DNA of 43,605 nt from an uncultured Ruminococcus sp. (GTDB lineage: Bacteria; Bacillota; Clostridia; Oscillospirales; Acutalibacteraceae), in contig CACWOX010000018.1 of assembly GCA_902762615.1 (NCBI GenBank), forward strand, positions 1 through 43,605, read 5' to 3'. The notes under the pieces are model-generated. The model ran no database searches and was not told where the DNA came from. It worked only from the letters and a program-made list of their open reading frames with translations. The position numbers were made by a program, and so were the translations under genes. This document shows positions 15,751 to 24,339 of the stretch, piece after piece. How positions within the stretch are numbered: the first letter of the stretch is position 1; each line of letters opens with the position of its first letter.

Positions 15751-16461
15751 TTATTTAAGTCGTTTGTCGGAATGAACCGCCAGCTTTGTTCCTGCCGTCT
15801 GGAAGAATTGCACCAGAACGATGAGGAGAATGACAGCGGCGATCATAATTAAATCCTTGTAGCGATAATAGCCGTAATTAATGGCGATCTTGCCGAGTCC
15901 CCCGCCGCCGAGAATGCCGCTCATTGCGGAATATCCCAATATCGTGGTAATGGCAATCGCCGCGTTGGAGAGCAGCGAAGGCACGCTTTCGGGAATCATC
16001 ACCTTTGCGATGATCTGCAGGGGTGAAGCTCCCATGCTCTGCGCCATCTCGATGAGATTGGGATTGACCTCGCGCAGACTGCTCTCGGTCAGACGCGCGA
16101 CAAAGGGGAACGCCGCGATGACCAGCGGAACAATTGTCGCTTCGGTTCCCACCACTGTGCCGATAATGGCTCTTGTCAGCGGGAATACCATGATCATCAG
16201 AATGAGGAACGGCACCGAACGCAGCAGATTGATGATCACGTTGAGCGTGTGCATGAGCCATGCAGGCAGCGGCAGAATTCCGTTTTTTTCTCCTGTCACC
16301 AGCAGCACTCCCAGCGGCAGTCCGATGACGATGGCAAACAGCGTGGAGAGAATGGTGACATAGACCGTCTCCCATATTGCCATCGGAAACTGACTCTGGA
16401 TGATCAGCCATGCTTCCTCCACCTTGTCTGGCGCAAACAGTTCATTGAATGCTTCCGTCAA
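15751..16461 (-). CDS. metI: Methionine ABC transporter permease MetI
   Basis: This 236-residue permease contains FQMAIWETVYVT-like FPMAIWETVYVTILSTLFA, the stretch RSVPFLILMIMVFPLTRAI, and the coupling loop MAQSMGASPLQIIAKVMIPE. The ending SGILGGGGLGKIAINYGYYR is diagnostic of MetI. It transports methionine (often D-methionine and its derivatives) with MetN and MetQ. Its start overlaps metN by 20 bases. Confidence 0.92.
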   Translation of the reverse strand: MTEAFNELFAPDKVEEAWLIIQSQFPMAIWETVYVTILSTLFAIVIGLPLGVLLVTGEKNGILPLPAWLMHTLNVIINLLRSVPFLILMIMVFPLTRAIIGTVVGTEATIVPLVIAAFPFVARLTESSLREVNPNLIEMAQSMGASPLQIIAKVMIPESVPSLLSNAAIAITTILGYSAMSGILGGGGLGKIAINYGYYRYKDLIMIAAVILLIVLVQFFQTAGTKLAVHSDKRLK

Positions 16462-17461
16462 CGCCTGTCACCTCCTCAACGATTACCCCTTTTGTCTCTG
16501 ATAAATAGCCTATGGCAGCTGTGACCACGCTTTGGCTGTCAGGAAGCCCTAAAATCATTTGTCCGTAAGCCTTGCCGCCTATGCTCTTGGTGGAAGCGTA
16601 GACAATGCTTGCCGCGATTCCTCTCTCTGACGCCATCCGTGCGATGATTGGCTCATTGGCAGCCTGCGCGCCGTTGAATACGATTCGCAGCAGCCGTCCG
16701 CTGAAATCCGATACGTCGGGTGCGTCGGATTCGGGATAGACCAGCCGTTTGGCGGCTTCGGAATTCGGTCGTGAGAATACCTCGGTCACTTCGCCCTGTT
16801 CGGCAACTTCTCCGCCGTCAAGTATTGCGACATGGCGGCAAATCTTCTCCACCACGCTCATCTGATGCGTGATAACGATGACCGTGATGCCGGTCTTTTG
16901 ATTGATTTCCTTGATAAGCTCGAGAATGGAGTTGGTGGTGTTGGGGTCGAGAGCGCTTGTGGCTTCATCGCAGAGCAGCACCTTCGGATCGGTGGCAAGC
17001 GCGCGTGCAATGGCAACCCGCTGCTGCTGACCGCCCGAAAGCTGCGATGGATAGGCGTTGGCTTTGTCGCTCAGCCCCACTGTCTCCAATAATTCCAGCG
17101 CACGCTGCTGCGCCTGGGCACGGCTTACCCCCGCAAGCTCCAGCGGGAAGCATACGTTTTTCAGGCAGGTGCGCTGCATAAGCAGGTGGAAGCCCTGGAA
17201 TATCATCGTCACCTTGCGGCGAACCTCGCGCAGCTGCTTTTTGCTCAGACTGCCGAGATCAATGCCGTCAATGGTCACGCTGCCCTCATCGGGATGTTCC
17301 AGCAGATTGATGCACCTCACAAGGGTACTTTTGCCGGCGCCGCTCATTCCGATGATGCCGAAGATGTCTCCGTCGGCAATGTCGAGCGACACATTTTTGA
17401 GGGCTTCCACGCTGCCGTCAGCCGTATGGAAGGTCTTGGATAATTTTTCAATTTTTATCAT
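16442..17461 (-). CDS. metN: Methionine ABC transporter ATP-binding protein MetN
   Basis: This 339-residue protein has Walker A GMSGAGKST (from residue 38), signature LSGGQQQRVAI and Walker B VLLCDE. After the ATPase core comes a C-terminal NIL (ACT-like) domain of about 75 residues starting near GRLLRIVFNGAQ. In MetN the NIL domain binds methionine and shuts transport down (trans-inhibition), and its presence separates MetN from other ATPases. The gene lies between metQ and metI. Confidence 0.93.
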   Translation of the reverse strand: MIKIEKLSKTFHTADGSVEALKNVSLDIADGDIFGIIGMSGAGKSTLVRCINLLEHPDEGSVTIDGIDLGSLSKKQLREVRRKVTMIFQGFHLLMQRTCLKNVCFPLELAGVSRAQAQQRALELLETVGLSDKANAYPSQLSGGQQQRVAIARALATDPKVLLCDEATSALDPNTTNSILELIKEINQKTGITVIVITHQMSVVEKICRHVAILDGGEVAEQGEVTEVFSRPNSEAAKRLVYPESDAPDVSDFSGRLLRIVFNGAQAANEPIIARMASERGIAASIVYASTKSIGGKAYGQMILGLPDSQSVVTAAIGYLSETKGVIVEEVTGVDGSIQ

Positions 17462-17526
17462 AATTGTTCTCTCCTTCCGGTCGGTTACGGCTTTTTGCTG
17501 CTCTTTTTTATATCGTTTGTCCAGCC

Positions 17527-18417
17527 TTAGTTAAGTGCGTCAAGGGTAGTCTGCTTGCCGCCGTAAAGTCCGATGGGTTCCACATGAATGGAGGAAACGA
17601 CTACAAGATGGGTCTTATTTTCCTCATTGAAATTATTGAGATAGGGGGTGTGCTGGAAGTAATTCGCGTCGATTTCGCCGCTTTCAACGACGTTGTTGGG
17701 CTGCACGTAATCTGTAAATTCGATTACGTCAAGGGTGATCTCCTTCTCGGCGAGAATGTCCTTGACTACCGCGAGGATTTCGGCGTGAGGTACGGGCGTA
17801 GCGGCAACTGTAATTTTCTGACCCTTGAGGGAGTCGTAATCCACGGAATCGTCAAAGCCGTTGGTGGGATTCTCCACTGTGGGAACGACTTCATTCTGAT
17901 ATTTGCTATTGATGAAGTCTACCACCTTCTGACTTTCCAGAGCTGCGGCGAGAGCCTTGATTTTGTCGGTCTTTTCGTTGCCTTCCTTGACGACAAGCAC
18001 GTTGACGTAGGGTGACTGTGCGCCTTCCAAAGCGAGAGCATCCTTTGCGGGGCTGAGCTTGGCTTCCAGCGCGTAGTTGGTGTTGATGACCGCGTAGTCC
18101 ACATCGGGAAGTACGCTGGGAACCTGTGCCGCTTCGACCTCTTTGAACTCGATGTTCTTGGGATTTTCCTCGATATCAAGCACCGTTGCGGTAATGCCCG
18201 CGCTGTCTTTTACTTTGATGTAGCCGAGGCTTTCAAGCAGGAGCAGCGCTCTGCCGCCGTTGGTCGCGTCGTTCGGGATGGCTATTGTAATGGACGAAGC
18301 ATTGTCGTCTGCGCTGTCAGAGGAGCCGGAGGCGTTATCTCCGCAGGCTGTCAGGGAAAATACCGAGCCGAAGGCAAGTGCTGCTGTCAATGCGAGTGCA
18401 AGAATTTTCTTTTTCAT
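17527..18417 (-). CDS. metQ: Methionine-binding lipoprotein MetQ (NlpA family)
   Basis: This 296-residue lipoprotein starts MKKKILALALTAALAFGS and has the lipobox SLTACG. The NlpA/MetQ core is visible in VAATPVPHAEILAVVKDILA, the tail stretch DANYFQHTPYLNNF and the ending EPIGLYGGK. The ATG at 18417 follows AAAGGAG at an 11-base spacing; the longer frame from 18444 lacks a site and would spoil the signal peptide. It is first in the uptake operon and is served by the promoter at 18634-18662. Confidence 0.92.
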   Translation of the reverse strand: MKKKILALALTAALAFGSVFSLTACGDNASGSSDSADDNASSITIAIPNDATNGGRALLLLESLGYIKVKDSAGITATVLDIEENPKNIEFKEVEAAQVPSVLPDVDYAVINTNYALEAKLSPAKDALALEGAQSPYVNVLVVKEGNEKTDKIKALAAALESQKVVDFINSKYQNEVVPTVENPTNGFDDSVDYDSLKGQKITVAATPVPHAEILAVVKDILAEKEITLDVIEFTDYVQPNNVVESGEIDANYFQHTPYLNNFNEENKTHLVVVSSIHVEPIGLYGGKQTTLDALN

Positions 18418-18587
18418 AATGTTGTTATCTCCTTTGGTTTTCAATGTGTTGGGTGATTTAATATTGTTTTATAAGTGTAGATCAGCGACAACAACACATT
18501 CGTCCGAATCGGAAATTTGCTCTTAATAGCTTCTCAAAGGTTTGCTTCATAAGTATCAACGCCTTTCAACCTGAATTGTTTTTATCA

Positions 18588-18622
18588 GCAAAGCCCAAGG
18601 CTTCATCTGCTATGGGCTTTGC
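18588..18622 (-). promoter_or_regulatory. Hairpin in the metQ leader
   Basis: GCAAAGCCCA (18588-18597) pairs perfectly with TGGGCTTTGC (18613-18622), 12 bases after the -10 box. No T-tract follows directly. I see neither a T-box nor an S-box motif, so it may be an mRNA-stabilising 5' stem. The metQ leader is about 210 bases long. Confidence 0.5.
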
Positions 18623-18633
18623 CTTGTGCCAAT

Positions 18634-18666
18634 ATCATAGCCCTTAAAACCTATTTTGTCAATAGG
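18634..18666 (-). promoter_or_regulatory. metQNI promoter with sulfur-regulon operator
   Basis: On the minus strand TTGACA (18657-18662) and TATGAT (18634-18639) are 17 bases apart. The dyad CCTATTGACAAAATAGG (18650-18666) sits across the -35 box. The same dyad with one change covers the nifS -35 box. Such a CCTATT/AATAGG-type site is what an Rrf2-family repressor (CymR/IscR) would read; the regulator gene is not in the window. Confidence 0.8.
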
Positions 18667-18779
18667 AAAAGTAGGAATCAAAGCAAGTTCCGCTTTTTGA
18701 ATAATCGATTGCTATTTTGTGAACGGAAAATAGACAAATTAACAGATGACATGATAAATAAAAAAGATTTTATATAAAA

Positions 18780-18812
18780 CCTATTGACAAAGTAGGTAAA
18801 TAGATTTATAAT
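18780..18812 (+). promoter_or_regulatory. nifSU promoter with sulfur-regulon operator
   Basis: TTGACA (18784-18789) and TATAAT (18807-18812) are 17 bases apart. CCTATTGACAAAGTAGG (18780-18796) overlaps the -35 box and matches the metQ operator in 16 of 17 bases. Confidence 0.85.
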
Positions 18813-18842
18813 CATATCAAACAAAAGGAGGTCATTTCTATA

Positions 18843-20030
18843 ATGAAAATATACGCAGACAACGCAGCCACTACCAGAATGAGCCGCACGGCAATTGACG
18901 CAATGCTGCCATATTTAGATGAAATATACGGCAATCCTTCCAGTCTTTACTCTGACGGTCAGCGAGCTAAGGAGGTCATTGAGGCGGCAAGAAAGGATAT
19001 CGCTCAGGTGATCAACGCCGACCCGCGCGAAATCATCTTTACATCGGGCGGCAGCGAAGCCGATAATCAGGCGATTCTTTCGGCGGCAGCCATCGGACAG
19101 AAGACAGGCAAGCGCCACATCATTTCCTCGTCAATCGAACATCACGCAGTGCTTCACACGCTGAACAAGCTCGAAAAGCTGGGCTTTGAGATAACGCTTC
19201 TTCCTGTTCACGAGAACGGAATTGTCCGCACCGATGAGCTGAAAGCGGCGATCCGCGAGGACACCAGCCTTGTCACCATAATGTTCGCCAACAACGAGAT
19301 AGGCACCATTCAACCCATCAAGGAAATAGGCGAAATTTGCAGGGCGCACAAGGTGCTCTTTCACACCGATGCAGTGCAGGCTGTCGGACATATTCCGGTT
19401 GACGTGGCTGAGTACAATATCGACTTGCTCTCGGCTTCGGCGCACAAATTCCACGGCGCAAAGGGTGTTGGCTTCCTCTATGCCAAGAAGGGCATACGCC
19501 TTTCCAGCCTGATTGAAGGCGGCGCACAGGAACGCGGCAGACGTGCAGGCACCGAGAATGTCGCAGGAATTTCCGCAATGGCTGCGGCTTTGAAGGAGGC
19601 TGTCGCCAACATGGAGACCAGCGCCGCCAGACTGACCGCCATCCGCAGCAGGCTGATCGAGGGACTCTCCGAGATACCGCATTCCGCGCTCAACGGCGAC
19701 ATCGAAAACCGTCTGCCTTCCAATGTCAGCTTCTGCTTTGAAGGAATCGAGGGTGAAGCGCTGCTGCTTCTGCTCGACGACAAGGGAATTGCCGCTTCGT
19801 CCGGCTCTGCGTGCACGTCGGGTTCGCTTGACCCGAGCCATGTGCTGCTTGCCATCGGCAGAGTGCACGACGTGGCGCACGGTTCTCTGCGCCTGACGCC
19901 CGGCGAGGACACCACCGATGAAGAGGTGGAATACATCATTCAGGCTGTGAAGGATGTTGTGCAGTACCTGCGCAGCTTTTCGCCGGTGTGGAGAGATCTG
20001 AGCAGCGGTAAAATCAAGCATATTTTATAA
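18843..20030 (+). CDS. nifS: Cysteine desulfurase, NifS/IscS type
   Basis: This 395-residue PLP enzyme converts cysteine to alanine and carries the sulfur as a persulfide. The PLP lysine is Lys202 (SASAHKFHGAKG) and the catalytic cysteine is Cys324 in SSGSACTSGSLDPSH, the class I (NifS/IscS) loop. The N-terminus YADNAATT is typical. GGAGGTCATT precedes the ATG. The gene is followed 18 bases later by nifU and stands divergent from metQNI under the shared operator. Sulfur probably goes to the NifU scaffold and to MnmA, whose gene converges from downstream. Confidence 0.95.
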   Translation: MKIYADNAATTRMSRTAIDAMLPYLDEIYGNPSSLYSDGQRAKEVIEAARKDIAQVINADPREIIFTSGGSEADNQAILSAAAIGQKTGKRHIISSSIEHHAVLHTLNKLEKLGFEITLLPVHENGIVRTDELKAAIREDTSLVTIMFANNEIGTIQPIKEIGEICRAHKVLFHTDAVQAVGHIPVDVAEYNIDLLSASAHKFHGAKGVGFLYAKKGIRLSSLIEGGAQERGRRAGTENVAGISAMAAALKEAVANMETSAARLTAIRSRLIEGLSEIPHSALNGDIENRLPSNVSFCFEGIEGEALLLLLDDKGIAASSGSACTSGSLDPSHVLLAIGRVHDVAHGSLRLTPGEDTTDEEVEYIIQAVKDVVQYLRSFSPVWRDLSSGKIKHIL

Positions 20031-20048
20031 TATCAGGAGGAAAATAGT

Positions 20049-20450
20049 ATGGCATTATACAGCGAAAAGGTTATGGATCACTTCCGCAATCCGAGAAATG
20101 TCGGTGTGATCGAGGACGCGGACGGCGTCGGTGAGGTCGGCAACGCAAAATGCGGCGACATTATGAAGATGTATCTTAAAATCGACGACGGCACCATTAC
20201 CGACGTGAAATTTGAAACATTCGGCTGCGGCAGCGCCATTGCTTCCAGCTCGATGGCAACCGAATTAATCAAGGGCAAACCCGTCACCGAGGCAATGACG
20301 CTCACCAACAAGGCGGTTGCCGAAGCGCTCGACGGTCTGCCGGATTACAAAATGCATTGCTCTGTGCTGGCAGAGGAAGCCATTCAGAACGCGCTGGAGG
20401 ATTATTACACCAAGAATCCCGATCAGCGTCCGCAGAAGAACGAGGAATAA
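20049..20450 (+). CDS. nifU: Iron-sulfur cluster scaffold protein NifU/IscU
   Basis: This 133-residue scaffold has the three cluster cysteines Cys35 (NAKCGD), Cys60 (FGCGSAIASSS) and Cys104 (MHCSVLAEEA), plus Asp37, which helps release the cluster. It has the single-domain IscU size and lacks the C-terminal domains of full NifU. AGGAGGAAAATAGT precedes the ATG. It is coupled to nifS and ends at the bidirectional terminator shared with mnmA. Confidence 0.95.
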   Translation: MALYSEKVMDHFRNPRNVGVIEDADGVGEVGNAKCGDIMKMYLKIDDGTITDVKFETFGCGSAIASSSMATELIKGKPVTEAMTLTNKAVAEALDGLPDYKMHCSVLAEEAIQNALEDYYTKNPDQRPQKNEE

Positions 20451-20472
20451 TTTTAAATAGATAAAAATTAAA

Positions 20473-20512
20473 AATTCGGGTACGAGTTGACAGAAAGGCT
20501 CGTGCCCGAATT
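20473..20512. terminator. Bidirectional terminator between nifU and mnmA
   Basis: AATTCGGGTACGAG (20473-20486) pairs with CTCGTGCCCGAATT (20499-20512), with one wobble. It has an A-tract on the left and a T-tract on the right, and serves both convergent operons. Confidence 0.9.
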
Positions 20513-20522
20513 TATTTTTGTT

Positions 20523-21596
20523 TTATTCTGCGTGCCGTATCTCTCCGCCGCCTGCCAAGCAGTCGGATTCATCGTAAAACACCGCCGACTGTCCCGGCGC
20601 AGGCGCTCTGACCGGCTCATCAAATGCAATGCGGACGCTTTCGCCGCTTATTCGGGTGATTTCTCCCCATGTGCCGGCGTCGTGGTAGCGAATACGGACG
20701 TTTGCCCGAACCGAGCACCCGACCGGAAGATCGGGTATGCCCATAAAATTCAGCTCTCCGCACACAATTGCGTTGTGATAGAGCGACAACTCGTCGCCCA
20801 GCACCACTTCGCTCGATTTCACACGGATCTCATTGACGTAGGCAGGCTGCCCTAACGCAACGCCAAGCCCCTTGCGCTGACCGACGGTGTAATGAATGAT
20901 GCCCTTGTGATGACCGAGAATGTTGCCCTCTTTGTCCACAAAATTTCCCGCCCGCGGAGTATCAGTCCCCGCGGCAGACCGCACAAAATCCGCGTAGCTG
21001 CCGTCAGGAACAAAGCATATTTCCTGAGAATCCGGCTTATCCGCGACCGGAATGCCTTCTTTTTCCGCTATGCTCCGTACCTCCTGCTTGCTCATGCTGC
21101 CAAGCGGCATGAGCGTGCGCGAAAGCTGCTCCTGTGTGAGCCGCCACAGCATGTAGGTCTGATCCTTTTGTGCGTAAGCGGCTTTTTGCAGGGTATATCT
21201 GCCGTTGTCCAGCTTTGCGACCGAAGCGTAATGTCCTGTTGCCACATAATCCGCACGCAGGATATTGGCATAATACAGCAGCCGTTCCCATTTGACAAAG
21301 CGGTTGCAGTTGACACAGGGATTGGGTGTGCGTCCGTTAATATAAGCATCGGTGAACGGCTCGACCACCAGACGCTTAAAATCCGACAGACAGTTGAAGG
21401 CATGGTATTCTATTCCCAGCTGCCGAGCCGTTTCGCGCGCGTCGTCAATCTCGCAGCAGCGGCTTTCGGTGCCGTCGTCGCTTTCCCATGTGCGAAGCGT
21501 TACCCCGATGACCTCGTACCCTGTCTGCTTCAGCAGGAACGCCGCCACGGCGCTGTCCACGCCGCCAGACATGCCCACGATTGCCCTTTTTGCCAT
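20523..21596 (-). CDS. mnmA: tRNA-specific 2-thiouridylase MnmA
   Basis: This 357-residue enzyme makes 2-thiouridine at the wobble position of Lys, Glu and Gln tRNAs using ATP and persulfide sulfur. It shows the PP-loop GMSGGVDSA (8-16), the catalytic Cys97 (NPCVNCN) and Cys194 (SQEICFVPDG), and the C-terminal barrel with GQRKGLGVA. It is the last gene of the gamma-glutamyl operon, 29 bases after gshA, and faces nifS, a possible sulfur donor. Placing a tRNA thiolase in a thiol-synthesis operon is uncommon. Confidence 0.95.
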   Translation of the reverse strand: MAKRAIVGMSGGVDSAVAAFLLKQTGYEVIGVTLRTWESDDGTESRCCEIDDARETARQLGIEYHAFNCLSDFKRLVVEPFTDAYINGRTPNPCVNCNRFVKWERLLYYANILRADYVATGHYASVAKLDNGRYTLQKAAYAQKDQTYMLWRLTQEQLSRTLMPLGSMSKQEVRSIAEKEGIPVADKPDSQEICFVPDGSYADFVRSAAGTDTPRAGNFVDKEGNILGHHKGIIHYTVGQRKGLGVALGQPAYVNEIRVKSSEVVLGDELSLYHNAIVCGELNFMGIPDLPVGCSVRANVRIRYHDAGTWGEITRISGESVRIAFDEPVRAPAPGQSAVFYDESDCLAGGGEIRHAE

Positions 21597-21625
21597 GCGC
21601 TCACGCTCCTTTTGTATCTGACGGC

Positions 21626-22894
21626 TCAGTTGACAACCGCATACTGTGCGGCAAGCTCCAGCCCTTTGGCTGTGTAATCTCCGCCGAAGGTTTCCCTTAT
21701 CTTTACGGCGTAACGGTTCTGCGGGCTGCGCAGCTTGTTCTCCTGATAATCCAGCAGGACAGAGACCTCCTCCGGCGCGTCGAGCGAGAGGAAGAATGTG
21801 CGCATTTTTCTCAGAATATCCGAAGCCGCGTCGCGGATCGGCTGACTGCTTCCGCCAAAATCAATGAATACGCTCTCATCGTCATACAATGCGGCGTTCT
21901 TGAAATTGCTCACCGCTGCTGTTTGGGCGGTTTCATCAAAATCACTCTTTTCAAGCGACATGAGATACAGAATCAGCAGCTGAATAAATGCAATGTCCTC
22001 ATCAAAGATGCCCACAGGCGTCAGCGGATTGACGTCCAGCATGCGCAATTCGATGTGATTAACTCCGCTGCTGCGCAGATGATCGAGGCGGTTTTCTCCT
22101 TTTGGCTTGAGCCGGATAGGATAATACAGCTCCGAGGGGGACACGATTTTGCCATCTCTGATGAATTGCCATATGCTGTCGGTGTAATCGTTCAGGTTGT
22201 CGTATCGCAGCACCGGAACAAAATCATTCCAATATCCGCGTTCACCGCAGCGTGGGGAAGAGTACCTGCCGCCGTCGCTTCCGTCGTTAAAGAGCGAAGG
22301 GTCGCTCACGGAGCTTGCGGCGGTGAGATATACGATCAGCCAGCCGTATTCCGCCAGCATTCGTGCAAGCGTCAGATATACGCCGTTCTTGTACGTGCGG
22401 AAATCCTCTGTGCGGCTCTGCTCAAAGCCTGCCTTCAGAAGCGAGTCGTGAAAGGAAAAATTGCAGTGTATTCCGCAGAACAGCATTTTTCTTTTGCCGT
22501 ATTTGTGAGCTAAATACTGTCGGTAACTGGTCTTGGCGCTCTGAACTCCGCTGAACTGCGCGACGGGAATTTCGGTCTCACCGCTGATACGGGGAGGATT
22601 GGAGAAGGGCCAGAGATATTCCCTTCCGTCCGGCAGAGAGAGAAGCGTCGAGGCAACCTGCCGATGCAGCATGCCGAGCGACTGAGTCACACTTGCGGCG
22701 CTGTCTGTGGGCGGTGTGATGATCTCCACCTGATTTTCGCAGAAATCCCGCGATATATGTTCGTCGTCGCCAAAGGGGTGCGAAGTCTGTGCAAGCCTTC
22801 CTTCTGTGTTCACACGCAGCGTCTCACGCTCCAGACCGAAGCCTCCGCTGTACATATATTCCCTTATACGGGGACTGGTAAAGTTAAATGTCAT
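21626..22894 (-). CDS. gshA: Glutamate-cysteine ligase, GshA type
   Basis: This 422-residue enzyme has the class I signature FGLERETLRV near the N-terminus, followed by FCENQVEIITPP, the substrate-loop region CGIHCNFSFHDSLL and GVNHIELRMLDVNPLTP. It joins glutamate and cysteine through the gamma-carboxyl with ATP. It corresponds to the ligase half of bifunctional GshF and has no ATP-grasp half; no glutathione synthetase is in the window. gamma-Glutamylcysteine may therefore be the end product or be passed on. It lies 27 bases after a second, unrelated gamma-glutamyl ligase. Confidence 0.9.
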   Translation of the reverse strand: MTFNFTSPRIREYMYSGGFGLERETLRVNTEGRLAQTSHPFGDDEHISRDFCENQVEIITPPTDSAASVTQSLGMLHRQVASTLLSLPDGREYLWPFSNPPRISGETEIPVAQFSGVQSAKTSYRQYLAHKYGKRKMLFCGIHCNFSFHDSLLKAGFEQSRTEDFRTYKNGVYLTLARMLAEYGWLIVYLTAASSVSDPSLFNDGSDGGRYSSPRCGERGYWNDFVPVLRYDNLNDYTDSIWQFIRDGKIVSPSELYYPIRLKPKGENRLDHLRSSGVNHIELRMLDVNPLTPVGIFDEDIAFIQLLILYLMSLEKSDFDETAQTAAVSNFKNAALYDDESVFIDFGGSSQPIRDAASDILRKMRTFFLSLDAPEEVSVLLDYQENKLRSPQNRYAVKIRETFGGDYTAKGLELAAQYAVVN

Positions 22895-22921
22895 GGCATT
22901 GCAGCGCTCCTTTTTGTGTTC

Positions 22922-24322
22922 TCAAAGCTCGGCGTAATCTCTGATAAATGCCTCGCGGGAAATTCCGTGTTCCAATCCATCCGCCATTCGGCGTGCAGGG
23001 GAAATCAGCGTTTTCGCTCTTTCGTACAGCGGAGAGAGATAGCTCTCCTCTCCGAGATTTCTTCCGCGAAGCCCTTCGGCGGCGATATCCAGCACATCGG
23101 TGAGCAGGTCGGAAATCTCGCCCTTATTGAGGAAGGTGGGAAACTCGCGGCGGTTGAGCAGTTCACGAAGCTCCGATGGATTGTAGCCCTTGTGATAGAG
23201 GCATTTGTCCTCATTCAGCCTTTGCGTGAGATTGGGAAGCTGTTCCATCAGTCCGGTGTGGAAAGCCGCAACCGACATCAGATCTCTGACAGGCTGAGTA
23301 CATACGCTGCGGAATTCCACCGTCCCGCGATAGGTCAGATCTTCAAATTTGAAGGAGCGCAGGTATTGAAGATCCTCTATGTGCGGAGCGAATTGTATGT
23401 GACGGTAGCCGCCGTCGCTGAAATATTCACCTTCTATGCTGTCGGACGAAAAATAATCCTCGAGGTGTGTCGGACGGAAATTGATGTAATGCCCGTCGCG
23501 TTCCACGCAGTACAGGCTCATTGACTTGATGTAGGACAGCACATCGTCCGACGAAGTGAACGCCACCTGATACATATCGACATTGTGGCGGTTGAGTCCG
23601 TGCAGGCTGTTTTTCCAGAATTGATCGCGGCCGCAGAGCCATTCGCTGCGGTTCCCCCACAGTGAATTGGCAAAGAGAATGGATTTGAGCGGCTCCATGC
23701 GGTTAAATGTGTTGAAAACCTCCGGCAGCGATTTTTCCTCCACATCGAGCTGCACCTGAGCGGCACAGGAAAACAGCCCGAAGTCAGGATTGTGGTGGAA
23801 CGGAATCGCATTGCCGTACTGCTCATATGATTTCAGATGGTGCAGCAGCATTCTGTACCGTCCGCTGTGAATGGGCTCGCAGCGGTTCACGGCGTGATTT
23901 GGGTTGACGCCCATGCCTGTGAGCGTGTGCCCGAACTGACCGAATGCCTCCTGAAGATAGGTGTAATACCCGCGGAAGCGCCGGTCGATTACATTGATGT
24001 CGTATTCCGTGCCGAAGGAAAGCTCCAGTGTGTTGTAGCTGCAATCGTAGGATAGCGTGTCGTCATTCTGCGATGACTGCGCCGCATAGATAAATCCGTC
24101 CTCGTCACGGCTCAGACGGTTAAAGGAAAAACGCTTTACGAATTCATCTGTCACCTCGTGAACCGCGTCAAAATCCACAGCCTCGCCGCTGAGATTGACG
24201 ATAGGCAGTTCAAATTCCGTACCGACACATGGCTTTCGGGTACGCTGCGTGGGTATGATATATTTTTCATAAATCGCTTTGTCCAGAGCGATTTTGTCGA
24301 TTGTTTGCCTGCGAGTATTCAT
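22922..24322 (-). CDS. GCS2-family gamma-glutamyl ligase (EgtA-like)
   Basis: This 466-residue protein belongs to the carboxylate-amine ligase/GCS2 branch that includes plant-type glutamate-cysteine ligase and EgtA. Visible marks are GTEFELPIV (about residues 39-47), the stretch SYDCSYNTLELSFG, and TGMGVNPNHAVNRCEPIHSG, followed by GRYRMLLHH and a C-terminal VEFRSVCTQPVRDLM. It should activate a gamma-carboxylate with ATP and join it to an amine; glutamate is the likely acid, and the amine acceptor is unknown. A canonical GshA is encoded next door, so this enzyme probably does a different job. It starts 17 bases after the amidotransferase gene. Confidence 0.8.
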   Translation of the reverse strand: MNTRRQTIDKIALDKAIYEKYIIPTQRTRKPCVGTEFELPIVNLSGEAVDFDAVHEVTDEFVKRFSFNRLSRDEDGFIYAAQSSQNDDTLSYDCSYNTLELSFGTEYDINVIDRRFRGYYTYLQEAFGQFGHTLTGMGVNPNHAVNRCEPIHSGRYRMLLHHLKSYEQYGNAIPFHHNPDFGLFSCAAQVQLDVEEKSLPEVFNTFNRMEPLKSILFANSLWGNRSEWLCGRDQFWKNSLHGLNRHNVDMYQVAFTSSDDVLSYIKSMSLYCVERDGHYINFRPTHLEDYFSSDSIEGEYFSDGGYRHIQFAPHIEDLQYLRSFKFEDLTYRGTVEFRSVCTQPVRDLMSVAAFHTGLMEQLPNLTQRLNEDKCLYHKGYNPSELRELLNRREFPTFLNKGEISDLLTDVLDIAAEGLRGRNLGEESYLSPLYERAKTLISPARRMADGLEHGISREAFIRDYAEL

Positions 24323-24339
24323 GCAGATTCTCCCTCTCG

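Noticed and set aside
19131-20021. 296-codon frame opposite nifS
   Set aside because: It lacks motifs, and nifS shows all catalytic residues on the other strand.
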